Below, piece by piece: positions 38,008 to 48,910 of a stretch of 64,000 nt of DNA (position 1 is its first letter; each line of letters begins with the position of its first letter). Both the position numbers and the translations under genes were made by a program. Under the pieces are notes generated by a model. That model was given only the letters and a program-made list of their open reading frames with translations. It was not told the DNA's origin and did no database searches. Origin of the DNA: Biscogniauxia marginata (taxonomy: Eukaryota > Ascomycota > Sordariomycetes > Xylariales > Xylariaceae); assembly GCA_022695795.1 (NCBI GenBank), contig MU404075.1, positions 124,001 through 188,000 on the forward strand, given 5' to 3'.

Positions 38008-40091
38008 ATGCGCTTCCGTTATTATGCCCCCGTCCTGCTCTGCGTAGCCCACCTCCGGGCCTGGGAATTCCCGCCCCAACCCGATTTCAGACTGGACCAG
38101 AAGCCGGTGTTCGGACTGGCAGGCCACGGCCACGACGACGTCGACATCGTGAGCGGGAGCCAGTTCAACGGGCTAAAGACATATGCGAACCTGCCGTACG
38201 TGAACTGCTTCTCGGACCAGCAGGAAGAAGCCGAGGGCAATAGCAAGTATGACATTGCGATCCTGGGCGCGCCTTTTGATACGGTTAGTACACACATACA
38301 CACATACTCTCTCCCTCTCATTTTATAGCAGAGAGGGGAGGGGCTAAAACTCCAATTGGACAGGGTGTAACAGCTCGACCCGGGGCGCGGTACGGGCCCG
38401 GAGGTATCCGCATCGGTAGCCAGAGGAAAGCGGCCGATTTCGGGTGGAGCGTGTATACTGGTAAGATTCCACGAGACAATCCATCGATCGTATGATAGGG
38501 ACGTGCAATATTACAGGTAACACTGACTGAGGGACCGAGGTGGCTCTTAGGCCGGAATCCCCTGCTGTCGTGGGCGACTGTCGTGGACTGCGGCGATGTG
38601 CCGCTGACCTGGCTGGACAACAACGTCGCGCTGGCCCAACTAGACAAAGCGCACAGGGTGAGTTTTTCTTCATCTATAGTCTATAGCTAAGCTACGCTAG
38701 AGAGACAGGGTAAGAGAGAGAATCAAGGATAGTAATCAGTGATATGGTAATTGCCCTAGGTCGTATCGGGGAGAAGAGCCTCCAACGAGAGCTACTCCGT
38801 GACGCCGCGGATCATCACCCTCGGGGGAGACCACACCACGACTCTGTCGGCGCTGAGGTCAACGCACAAACGGTGGGGTCCAGTCTCTGTGATCCATTTC
38901 GACAGCCATATCGGTATGTAAAATATCTCTTCCCACTGCGTCGGCTCCCTACCAGACACCTGAACCGGAGAGCAATAGATACGTGGGACCCCAAAGTCCT
39001 AGGTGAGAGTTATACATCCATGCTATATGTTAGTATAGAAACAACTTACATGTCTTTTTATCAGGAGGGGGGATCTCAGACTATGCGTAAGTGATGAGCC
39101 CAACTTCCCTCAGCTCCAGAAGGAAGGGGGGAATACCCACTACCCTTCTCTCAGCTTCCAACTCATATATATCCCAGGGGCCTAAACCACGGAACATTCC
39201 TCCACATTGCGCACGAGGAGGTGAGTTTTCATCCATTGCAACCCCTTGTACCTCCCTTCTCCTCCTCCTCTCCTCTCCCTCATCCACAGTCCTTCCTTAC
39301 CTTCCCTACTTCCCTAACCACCAATCCACACGCCCCTATTCAGATCCACACCACAACCCCATCGCTAACCTAAACCCCAACCCCCCCACTCAACCCACCA
39401 CACGCAGGGGCTAATCCTCAACACCTCGATCCACGCGGGGATCCGGGCGCCGCTGTTCCGGCGCAGGGGGGACATGCGCAACGACGCGCGGTGCGGCTTC
39501 TCGACCGTGACGGCGCGGGACCTCGACGGCGCGGGCGGTGCGGCGGGAGTGATATCCCGGATCCGCGAGCGCGTCGGCGGCTCCAGGGTCTACATCAGCG
39601 TCGACATCGACGTGCTCGACCCCGCCTTCGCGCCCGGTAAGTTCCCTCCCTCCCCCCTTTAAACCCCCTTTTGACACACCCCCCCCCTTCTCCTCCTCTC
39701 CTCCTCTCCCACCTCCCCCAAAAAAAACCAAAAAAATAAAAAAAGAGAAGAAGAAAAAAAAAGGTGTCCACAAGATAATCGACATCCCGTCCAAAATACC
39801 GCTAACACACCAATTCCTTGTCCCGACCCAAAAGCGACCGGCACCCCCGAGCCAGGCGGCTGGTCGACGCGGGAGCTGCTGACGATCCTCGACGGGCTGG
39901 ACGGGCTGGACGTGGTCGGGGCCGACGTGGTCGAGGTGGCGCCGGCGTACGACACGCGCGGCGAGACGACGGCGCTCGCCGCCGCCGAGGTCGCCTTCTC
40001 GCTCGTCGAGCTCCTGGTCGAGAACCCGGTCAGGTCGCTGGCCGATGCTGAGGCCGACGATCATGTCGATGCTGATGCCGATGCTATCTAA
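38008..40091 (+). CDS. Agmatinase-like ureohydrolase with signal peptide
   Basis: Arginase/agmatinase superfamily enzyme, about 402 aa. Family members hydrolyse guanidino compounds such as agmatine, releasing urea, at a di-manganese centre. Nine exons: 38008-38283, 38364-38460, 38551-38657, 38760-38913, 38979-39002, 39065-39086, 39178-39220, 39408-39636, 39835-40091. The metal ligands are all present: GGDHT (His185), HFDSHID (Asp208, His210, Asp212) and [13 protein letters not shown] (Asp307, Asp309). The N-terminus [18 protein letters not shown] looks like a cleavable signal peptide, so a secreted or vesicular enzyme is inferred; agmatinases are often cytosolic or mitochondrial. Splice sites were chosen to give [32 protein letters not shown] and NHGTFLHIA. 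Exons 5 and 6 are micro-exons of 24 and 22 nt. Introns 7 and 8 are long and pyrimidine/purine-biased. Substrate is not certain; related enzymes act on other guanidino compounds. Confidence 0.9.
39637..39834. repeat. Polypyrimidine/polypurine tracts inside an intron
   Basis: Most of this 198-nt intron of the ureohydrolase gene is a C/T-only run (about 39640-39720) followed by an A/G-only run (about 39720-39768). The preceding intron (39221-39407) is also strongly pyrimidine-biased. Such tracts can form triplex DNA and slip during replication. Confidence 0.6.
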
Positions 40092-40558
40092 AAGGCTAGG
40101 CTAGACTAGACCAGACTAGACTACCTAGAGAACAGGGAAATAGGGGGGAACAAGGTAGTACCTAAATCACGTTCTCGCGCCAAGGAATGTACTCTACCCA
40201 CTCGTGAGGAATCAAAAATGGTTAAACATGTTGTAGATATTTACCGGAGAGCATTTATTTTCTTGTTCTTTTTCTTTTCTTTTCGAATCCGAATCATTGA
40301 TTGATGAAGAGCCTAGCCTAGTGTACTGTGTTGTCTAAAACCTTTCCCCACGATCCATGTAGAAGGGGAAAGATGCAAATGAGAACAAAGCAGACTCACT
40401 TATGATCCCTTCGTCCGTTCCCTTACACCTAATTATGACGACGAAACACCCCGTACGACCTACACGGATACCCCGTGCGAAATACAAATTTGCATGTATG
40501 TACACAGGAGGTAAAGCAATTTCGTGGCAGCGGCCTTGGGCCCCTCCCTAATCCCCCT
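40092..40558. other. Intergenic, convergent 3' ends
   Basis: About 467 bp between the stop codons of the ureohydrolase and the COX24/mS38 gene. A T-rich run is seen near 40255-40285. No gene or RNA is visible. Confidence 0.6.
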
Positions 40559-41655
40559 TTATATACGATCCAGCTTCCGGCGTTCGTTACGGGTCCGCTT
40601 CATCAGCTTCTTGTACTTCTTCTTCTTCATCTTGAGCTTCCGTTGCCTTCGGACGCTAATCGCGTATATGTCCGAGTTCTGGCCACGGACTTGCTCCCGG
40701 CGGCTCTGACGCAAGGCCATGCGTTCGAGGAAGGAATGCGGCACATTGTCCTTCTCCTCAATCAGCCGGGGGCTGTGCGCCACAATCCGGGCATCTCCGT
40801 TCCCGTCTATCGTCTCTTCGAGGGTGAACACAGCCTTGTAGATGCGATGCTGCGAAGATTGCGCCTCCGCCGCGGCCACCGCCTCCTCGGATTTGGTCTC
40901 GGCAGGTTGCCCTGCGGATCCGGGCAGAGGAGGAGGCCGAAAAGGCAGGAACTGGCCGGACATGGTGTTCAGCTGGACATAGACGCTCGACTCTGTGCCG
41001 TCAGGGTGCTTGAGGTCGATCTTGTGTACCTGGTCACCATTGGCGTCCCCAGTTGCATCGCCCTCGCTGAGACTCAGGCCCTGCATGGGCTGCTCGAGTT
41101 GGTCGACGGACCGCGAGATAGTAGACACGACATCGGAGTACTTATTGGGCTTCGATCGTTGGGCGAAGATCTGGGCGAAGGCATCATCCGTGATCGTCTT
41201 TGGAAAGCTGTGGGTTACCGACATGGGTCGGTGAAGGGAGAAGAAGGTGGATAACGCCAGTGCTAATAGATACAAGTGTTAATAGAGAGAAGGGGTCGTA
41301 GGACCATAGACCACGGGGTAAGAAACATGCCTTCCTGGGGCACATGCTGCGTGCTGGGAACACTGGGAAGCTTCGGTCGTAGGTCCAAGTCCTTTGCCTT
41401 GCGCCGTCGCTTCTCGCCGCTTTGTTTTGTCGACTGGGCGGGGGTAGCCGTCACTTGGCCATCTGAAATGCCCTTAGGAGAGTCATTGGGACTAGACGGT
41501 TTGGAGGAGGAATAGCGTCGGCGCTGTTGGCATGGTGGGGTGCAGGAGAAGACGAGGGCGGCGGGCGCTCGAGCACTGACGGAGCTAAAGGGAGACAGGA
41601 GAGAAGATTGATGGGGTGCGGCAGTTACCACTCGTCGCACCGAGGAGGGCAACAT
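40559..41655 (-). CDS. COX24/mS38-type mitochondrial ribosome protein
   Basis: About 342 aa in two exons, 41655-41331 and 41262-40559. The C-terminus is the short, extremely basic COX24/AURKAIP1 domain (RKLKMKKKKYKKLMKRTRNE, in the last about 30 residues), found in the mitochondrial small-subunit protein mS38. In yeast the homologue was first described in COX1 mRNA processing and translation. The N-terminus is Arg/Ser/Ala-rich and lacks acidic residues, as expected for mitochondrial import. FFSLHRPMSVTHSFP near the start of exon 2 is a conserved fungal block. The intron (41263-41330) fits best as a GC-AG intron: donor AG/GCATGT, acceptor TATTAG, joining VPQE to ALALSTFFSL in phase. No GT donor gives the correct frame. 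Confidence 0.85.
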
Positions 41656-42278
41656 GGTCCCGAAGAAAAAGAAGGGAGAGGCAAGAAGAAGAGAGATGGA
41701 GACGTCGAGGAGGGGTCTGTCTCCAGAGGTGGTGAAGTGGTGAGGGTATACCGTAGTGAACTACGATGAGTTGTAGGTTGAGAGTCGAGAAGTTGGCCGA
41801 TGACCTTTTTGCGTGATGCGCTCACAGACCACAAAACGGGGCTGCAAGGTCGTACGGCCACGGCCAATGAACTTTGCCGTTCCGAGAAAAGTCTTACCTC
41901 AGCGCCAAGTGCCTCAAGACGGGATCCACCTGCCACTTGGAAAAGCCGTTAAGGTTTTTAGTCCGGCTGTCCACTATAACGACATGACCCCGGAATTATC
42001 ATATGATAACTCATAGGTGCATATATATATGTACCTATGTATGTATATAGTAAGCATAGAGGCCGGGGATCATTCAGTTCGTATATGTATTCTGTCAAAT
42101 CTAACTAAGGTAGGTAGGTGTACGTAGTTGAGCTTGTACGTTCGGCGTGCTTTAAAACAAATACAGTATATCAATCTGAGTAATAATAAAAAGACGATGT
42201 CGCCGAGGGACACACTTCTCCATAATGAACCCCTAACGCCATTCATTCCCTCATTCCCTCATACACTCATTCAAGTCA
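41656..42278. other. Intergenic, COX24/mS38 promoter side
   Basis: About 620 bp between two minus-strand genes. TA-rich repeats and TAGGTA words lie at 42015-42125. No domain is visible in the short frames. Confidence 0.5.
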
Positions 42279-45240
42279 TTACGGATATTCTATGTCAAAG
42301 TACACCTTGACTTCGACTTCGTTGCTCCAGCCAGGCTGCAGTTCCATCTCTTCCCATGCGGCCAACACGTCGATGTTCAATATATGGTTGTCAGATTTGT
42401 TGATCGAGACCGTATGTAGGGGGACTGGCTCGCCCAGGATGGTGATCATAAAATCTCTTTCGATCGACATGGAGGGTAAGCTTGAAATGTACAGCCCTGT
42501 GTAGAAGATTAGCTATCATGATCTCGGAGTTCTCAGTGAAAGGTAGAGTTCTGTTTCACTTACCAAGTATTCCTAGTGCCTTAAGCCGCGTGTCTAGGAC
42601 TACTTTTCCGGTATGCTGCAACTCAAGATCGTTTGTGACAATAGCCGCCGCGCCTGTCATCTTACCTATTAGGCCGAGGTTTGTCGCGAATATCCTGCCA
42701 TTCGTTTCACTGTCGAACTGCGCCACCGCGTATGCTGTAAAGATTTCGTATCCCCGAACGGGGAGCGAGACTGTCAGGTGTGAATTCGGGGAATTCGGTC
42801 GGCCCACCGGAGTAATCTTGCCGCTGTTGTGTGCTCGTATGATATATTTCATCGATGAGATCACCCCAGGGAAGCGCGAGAGCGAGATGATTTCGGTCAG
42901 ATGGCGTTGTCTGGTATTGAAAACGCCAATGATGGGCGTCCCAGTCACAGCTCTGCCATGGTAGCTTCCAATTTTCAGGATTGAGTCTTCGTTGTAACTG
43001 TTGTACTGGTCAATTGCTCTACCTAGCACACTAGGTCTGAAGATGACAGTTTTCCCTCGAGGAGTGGGACCTGACATCTGATTGATCAGGTTGATGTTAT
43101 ACCGCCCAGGGATATCGGTGATGTATATAGGCCCTCCACTGACGCAGCGCGCTGCAGCATGGTATCCTGCAAACTCGTGATCTGTCTGGAACATATCCCA
43201 GTCTGGCAAGATATTCAGATGCTGCGTAAGAAGGGTGTTGTGGGCATTTGCCCATAAATGCCAGGCATGTGATGTAGGGATTCCGGGGAAGAAATCGTCT
43301 GAATTTCTTACTAGCATGGCCGGTTTATTCCGCGGTAACTGCTGGTGGAACAATACCTGTGGCGCTTGTGACATGCACGAGATGGCCTTGATACTGAAAT
43401 GCCGCAGAGCGGAGATCGCCCAAGCATCAAGGTACGTATCCGTGAGCTCGCGACGATGCTTAGCCGAGACCCATGTGTCCAACATGTATTGGACATCCGT
43501 TTTGACCCCGTCAATTCCACAGTCCGACAAGAAACGATAGAAGTCGTCGTAGAATTTGCCAACATCTTCTTTGTCAATGATGGTCATCGAGCCGCCGAGA
43601 CTCGGGTCATCGCGGTCGAGCTTAAGCGTCTTGTACCTCCCAGCCAGGTCTCCATCGGGAGAAATTCCTCCCCAGTATCCTAACAAAGCATGCCATACAG
43701 CCACGTGCTGGATGCTAGGTTGCTTTGAACGAATCTGAGATACCGTTTTCTTCAACCCTTTAGGAAATGCTTTGGGTTCCGCATCGAAACTCTTCCACCC
43801 CTGTTGATTCTGACCTTGGCCATTGTAGTCGATGTCTTGCCAATTATCGTCTATAATAAGACTGGTGATGTTGATATTATGCTTCGCCAAGGCATCCACG
43901 GCGTTCAGGAGTTTCTTATCGGTCAGGCGTTGCCCGAGAGCATTCCATGTACCTGCCAACAGATCAGAGACGGCAAACAAGTATAGCAAAAACTAAGTAC
44001 TCACAGTATCCTAGTCCGTCGTACCAATTCTCCATCCATTCAGGCTTAATGTCATCAGTTAATTTTCGAAATTCGTCAGCAAGTTCATCTTGCACACCAG
44101 CAGAAGGTAAGACTACGGTCCGTGCATGATACATCACTGCTGCTATAGCACTCTCGAAGTTGTCTCCAACAGCTGCCAGAACCTGACCAACTGACTCATT
44201 TTCATTGTCATTGCGTACCTATATGTGAAGTGTCAGATGACCATTGCGGAGATTGCTAAAATGGATGCTTCAACTTACATGTATCATGACAGTACCCGAA
44301 CTTGAGCTGCGAAAGAGAGTCATGACATTCCTCATACCACTAATTCCTAGCAAGACGAGATGCTTTCCTTCGGTGCTAAGAAACGAACACATTACAGCAT
44401 CCTTGTCTAGGCTGAAATGGGACTTCCCATGTCTTGGACCCAACCATGGCGAGCCATGTCGAACCAGAGCAAAGTATCTAATATTAGGTAGGTTAGCGAC
44501 TTGACCCGCTTTTCCATCATGCCATGCTACATGTTCTCCTATGCGGACCTGAATAAACATATATAATAAATCATTGATGCTTACCGCAGAAAGTTGCCCC
44601 AAGGAATCCCGAGATGTACATCGGTATAAGCCGAGCCCGGGTCTTCTGCCGGGCCAACGGCAGCTTCGATAGTCCAGAGCTGGGTGCCCGGGCTTTGACT
44701 TGGTATGGATTCAACATTGAGGTCTGAATTCAAACCCTGAATAATAGACGATAGATCATCGGTTCGTAGAGCTTGGGGTTCCTCCATGTTGATAAGTACA
44801 GCGCCATCGTCTATACCATGCTCTTCGCGAACCCACCTCCATGGCTGATCGGGGCCCTTTCGGAACTTGAGTGTGAAATTCAAAAGAGACGAGACTGCTA
44901 GAGTAGCACTGAAATAGAGCCGACACGTGGGGGAGTTGAGAGTTTGCAGTGATATAGGTGCATCAGAACCAACGACAGGGGTCATCAACAGCTCCTCCCA
45001 CACGCGGCCAACGGATGCATACCATATGGCGATCTCCCACGGTGCGTCGACGTCCTCAATATCGACTTCCAAGAGAGTAAAGAAGGTCACAGTCTCGCTC
45101 TTCAGCTGAGTTGCCTGGCCCAAGGGGGGGAAACATGATATTCTCGCGCGCAGTTTGGGAACTGAATCACGAGATAGGCCTGGCTTGGAGACATAGATAG
45201 CTTGAAATTCGGCGTCGACTTCACGGGTATCTGGAGCCAT
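42279..45240 (-). CDS. Raffinose-synthase/alkaline alpha-galactosidase-like GH36 protein
   Basis: About 891 aa in five exons: 45240-44585, 44477-44279, 44218-44005, 43952-42564, 42496-42279. The family transfers or hydrolyses alpha-galactosyl groups of galactinol, raffinose or melibiose. Diagnostic blocks in order are PWGNFLRYFALVRHGSPWLG, then DGLGYCTWNALGQ, then IIDDNWQDIDY. GVKTDVQYML follows, whose Asp (about residue 509) matches the catalytic nucleophile position. DWDMFQTDH comes before AARCVSGGPIYITD. The barrel therefore looks active, and a beta-rich C-terminal domain follows. The first intron is 44478-44584; an earlier acceptor at 44549 would break the frame, whereas TATTAG restores LRYFALVR. 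No signal peptide is seen, so it is probably intracellular. The ATG at 45240 has context ACCATGG; an in-frame ATG at 45306 is the alternative start. It is divergent from the MPP beta gene. Confidence 0.9.
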
Positions 45241-46008
45241 GGTTGTGTGTCTAGGCGGTGTGCTCTTGAAAGATAAAGGGTTAATAAGGAGGGACGTAGG
45301 GAACACAGTAATGTATTCACTTGATATACCGCCCCAACAGGAGATAAGTCTATAAATATATCTCGGGTCTTTCTTTTTATGCAGCAGTGCTACACTCGGA
45401 GCACATCTTGAGATTCATACGTACCTAAAGCGTACATCATCTCAACAAGAGGTGCCCAACTCGAAGACTGTCAGTTCCAATCAATCGATCACACTGACCA
45501 ACATGAGCCCAAGGTGAAGCTCCACATAAGAGAGCGGTTCGGGTGGGATGACAGGATGGGAGTACCAAGGAACCTCCCTACCTTAATTAAGTACATACCT
45601 ACTTTAGGTACGTCCGTACGTACCGACCGATTAGATATCGGCCAATCAGATAACAGTTAAATTGTGCTGACTGAAGTAGTGGCCCGAACGTCCAGTGGCG
45701 CTGTGGCTTGTACCTAGGTATGACATACCTATACCTCCCGACAGGTTAGGTACTTTAGGTTACCTTTTAGGTACCCATAGGTGGTACCTACTAGCGGGTA
45801 CCTAATGGACAGACGGGATGGATGGATGGATTACCTAATAACCTTGGGTACCGCCGGGCGCATGTGCAACTTGCGGCACCAGCCACAAGAGGGACGAACA
45901 ACCTCAGGCCAACCAAAATTTGAGCTTCTCGAGCCGAAAAACGACCCTCTCGAAAGAATTCCATCAAACCGCTCAATCCGCCAACCTACCTCCCCCAACG
46001 CAGCACCA
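45241..46008. promoter_or_regulatory. Shared divergent promoter region (GH36 / MPP beta)
   Basis: Two start codons face away from each other across about 770 bp, so both promoters must lie here. The middle, 45590-45850, is dense in TAGGTA/TACCTA/GTACCTA words, including palindromic TACCTAGGTA at 45711-45720. No TATA box stands out. Confidence 0.5.
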
Positions 46009-47682
46009 ATGGCCTCCAGGAGACTTGCGTTGAACCTCAGCCAGGGCATGCGCAGTCGTGCAGCCAATACTGCCATAAGACCCTTCAAGAGAGGCTTTGC
46101 CACGCCCGTAACAACTCCCGCTGGTGCGAAGACCCAAACCACCACCCTCAAGAATGGCCTGACCGTAAGCCTTCCCGGGCGCCAATTGCGCCGCTGAATC
46201 CCTCTAGAGTTTTCTTCTGACTATGGTAAACAAGGTCGCGACCGAATATTCTCCCTGGGCGCAAACTTCAACAGTGGGAGTGTGGATCGATGCCGGGTCG
46301 AGGGCCGAGACGAACGAGACAAATGGCACCGCACATTTCCTAGAGCATCTTGCCTTCAAGGTATCCGCTGTCGCCAGTCGCAACTTTATTTACGCCTTGC
46401 TGACGGCCTCTGCAGGGTACAGAAAAGCGCACGCAACAGCAGTTGGAACTCGAGATCGAGAATATGGGCGGCCACCTGAATGCTTACACCTCGGTTCGTC
46501 AAAATTACGCCGACAAAATCACCACCCCGAATTAAGACTGACCCTCCAATCTTAGCGCGAAAACACCGTCTACTTCTCGAGAGCCTTCAACTCCGATATT
46601 CCCCAGTGTGTTGACATCCTCGCCGATATCCTGCAACACTCCAAGCTCGAGCCCTCCGCCATCGAACGGGAACGCGACGTCATTCTCCGCGAGTCCGAGG
46701 AGGTCGAGAAGCAACTGGACGAGGTTGTATTCGACCATCTACATGCCACGGCCTACCAGCACCAGTCTCTAGGCCGAACTATCCTCGGCCCCCGGGAGAA
46801 CATCCGTGACATCACCCGGACCGAGCTGTCCAACTACATCAAGACCAACTACACAGCCGACCGCATGGTTCTCGTTAGTGCCGGTGGTGTCCCCCACGAG
46901 AAACTAGTCGAGCTCGCCGAGAAGAACTTCTCTAGCCTACCTCTCACCTCGCCCCACAACGAAGCCTATATACTATCCAAGAAGAAGCCTACCTTCATTG
47001 GCTCCGAGGTTCGAGTCCGGGACGACACTATTGGTTCCGCCCACATTGCTCTTGCCGTCGAGGGCGTGAGCTGGAATGATGATGACTACTTCACTGCTCT
47101 GGTAACGCAAGCTATCGTGGGTAACTATGACAAAGCCATGGGTAGTGCGCCTCACCAAGGTAGCAAGCTGGCCTCGTTTGTTCACCACAACGACCTTGCC
47201 AATAGCTTTATGAGCTTCTCTACAAGCTATAGCGACACTGGGTAGGTTTCCCTGGTCCACCCTTTTTAATGTTCTCGATTTTTAATGATTGCAGGCTGTG
47301 GGGCATCTACTTGGTGTCTGACAGACTCACCTCGCTGGACGATCTCGTCCACTTTGCCCAACGAGAGTGGTCCCGTCTATCCAGCAACGTCACCGAATCT
47401 GAGGTCGAGCGGGCCAAGGCCCAGCTCAAGGCTTCTATCCTTTTGTCTCTTGACAGCACATCTGCTGTCGCCGAGGACATTGGTCGTCAAATCGTCACCA
47501 CTGGTCGGCGGATGAGTCCCGGCGAGATCGAGCGAACTATTGACCACGTCACTGAGAAGGATGTAATGGACTTTGCGAACCGGAAGCTTTGGGACCAGGA
47601 CGTGGCCATCAGTGCTGTTGGTAGTGTCGAGGGCCTGCTTGACTACCAGAGAATTAGAAACGATATGAGCCGGAACTTTTAG
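46009..47682 (+). CDS. Mitochondrial processing peptidase beta subunit
   Basis: Matrix metallopeptidase of the M16 family that removes presequences from imported proteins, as a heterodimer with the alpha subunit. About 477 aa in five exons: 46009-46164, 46235-46360, 46416-46493, 46556-47241, 47295-47682, all in phase. The inverted zinc motif HFLEH (residues 86-90) is intact, with the downstream acidic helix [13 protein letters not shown], so this is the catalytic subunit; core proteins of complex III often lose the motif. The first about 40 residues are Arg/Ser/Ala-rich without acidic residues ([17 protein letters not shown]), a mitochondrial targeting peptide. [19 protein letters not shown] is a further family block. 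The length equals that of known fungal homologues. It is divergent from the GH36 gene. Confidence 0.95.
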
Positions 47683-48910
47683 AGAGGGATGATAGTGGTT
47701 AAAGGCGGCGGCGGTGGTGGCGGCGGTTTGGGGGCTGGCAGTAAAACCCGGTTCATAGAGTGTATCCGATACTACGATACCGCACCTAGTTGTACCATAA
47801 ACTTTTTTTCACCTGTTAGACTCCCTGTACTGGTTTGTAGCGTGAATCCCGCCTGCCTTTCTTTAATCTTGATCCTGATGTGCTACGGGTGATATTACAT
47901 GGCCCGTCCGACACGTTTGGTGAACCCCCCTTGCTTTGTAGGAGGCCCTTATTTTCAATGTTGCATCACGCACACTAACTGACTATTTGTTATATATGTG
48001 TGCACGAATATGTTCATAGCAAAAGATCATCCCCATTCATAATGCCGCTCTATATCCTGGGTTACCCCGGCAATATGCTATCAGGTACGATTGACATGAT
48101 GATACCTATAATCAGAACTGTCTAAGAATCCGGATGAACAACTATAATAACCGACGAGTCTGAACCGGGGGTGTTCGTGGAAGATCACGGGTTAGCAGAC
48201 GTAATTGAATCGAACAAACTGTGGTATCTACAGTCGCTGAGCTCATCACCACACGCCTGAAGAATGCCACTAGGAGACCCCTGGTGGTAAGCCTAAGTAA
48301 TTCATTCCCATAGCTGAGCTCTAGCAGCTAGGTCAATTACCTACCTACCTACATATGTAGGTAGGCATGTTATTATAGATAAAACTATTGAGGGCCTTCG
48401 CCCTCCTCGTCCATCTTCAGTTCCAATCCCTTGCCAACAATTGTCCAAGGGCGCCAAAAATGGTATCGTATCGATTTACTCCCCCCTCGACGGCGCCCGC
48501 CAAGAGATCCGTCTCTTGAGGCTCCTCCCCTCAGAAATCTTCGTAGACGCCTAGGTAACATCTAGAAAAATTGAAGGTGTAACTTAGGCAACCGACTTTT
48601 ATTTTATCATAGCCAAATTCTAACCTACCTAGACAAGATGGTCCACAACTGAGAGATTAGTTAGTACACGATTAAGCAATAGTTATAGGAAAATGAGACA
48701 GTGATATCAAATTGATCAGATTGTGGAATTATCCTAGGGAGTCTGATAGCCATGTTCTGAGCTCACTGTCTAAAAGATAACAGGGGATTAGTAAATCGAA
48801 ACATCAACCCATCCATCACTTACTTCCCCTAGGGCAGTGACGTACCAGTGATGCTCGAATCTGTCTATGCTTGAATGTGACGGTATACCATTATCCATGG
48901 GTCAAGGGAA
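47683..48910. other. Intergenic, convergent MPP beta and cyclophilin 3' ends
   Basis: About 1.2 kb without coding signal. A short GGC/GGT-rich patch follows the MPP stop (47700-47740). A 22-bp perfect palindrome at 48344-48365 is listed separately. Nothing else is seen. Confidence 0.6.
48344..48365. repeat. 22-bp perfect palindrome built of TACCTA/TAGGTA
   Basis: The left arm CCTACCTACAT is followed directly by its exact reverse complement, with no loop. It is made of the same CCTA/TAGG word that litters the intergenic DNA. It could be a short hairpin-forming repeat or a binding site; nothing here decides. Confidence 0.7.

Noticed and set aside
39411..40064. Minus-strand frame of 217 codons
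   Set aside because: It is antisense to exons 8 and 9 and the last intron of the ureohydrolase gene. The composition is low-complexity.
40475..41254. Plus-strand frame of 259 codons
   Set aside because: It is the antisense of the COX24/mS38 gene, whose product has the conserved basic C-terminal domain.
44478..44548. Protein-like stretch VRIGEHVAWHDGK between exons of the GH36 gene
   Set aside because: Including it needs a 36-nt intron and breaks the reading frame. Excluding it as intron restores the family block LRYFALVR.
47005..47025. GGTTCGAGTCC, like a tRNA T-loop
   Set aside because: It lies inside an MPP beta exon and is coding sequence.
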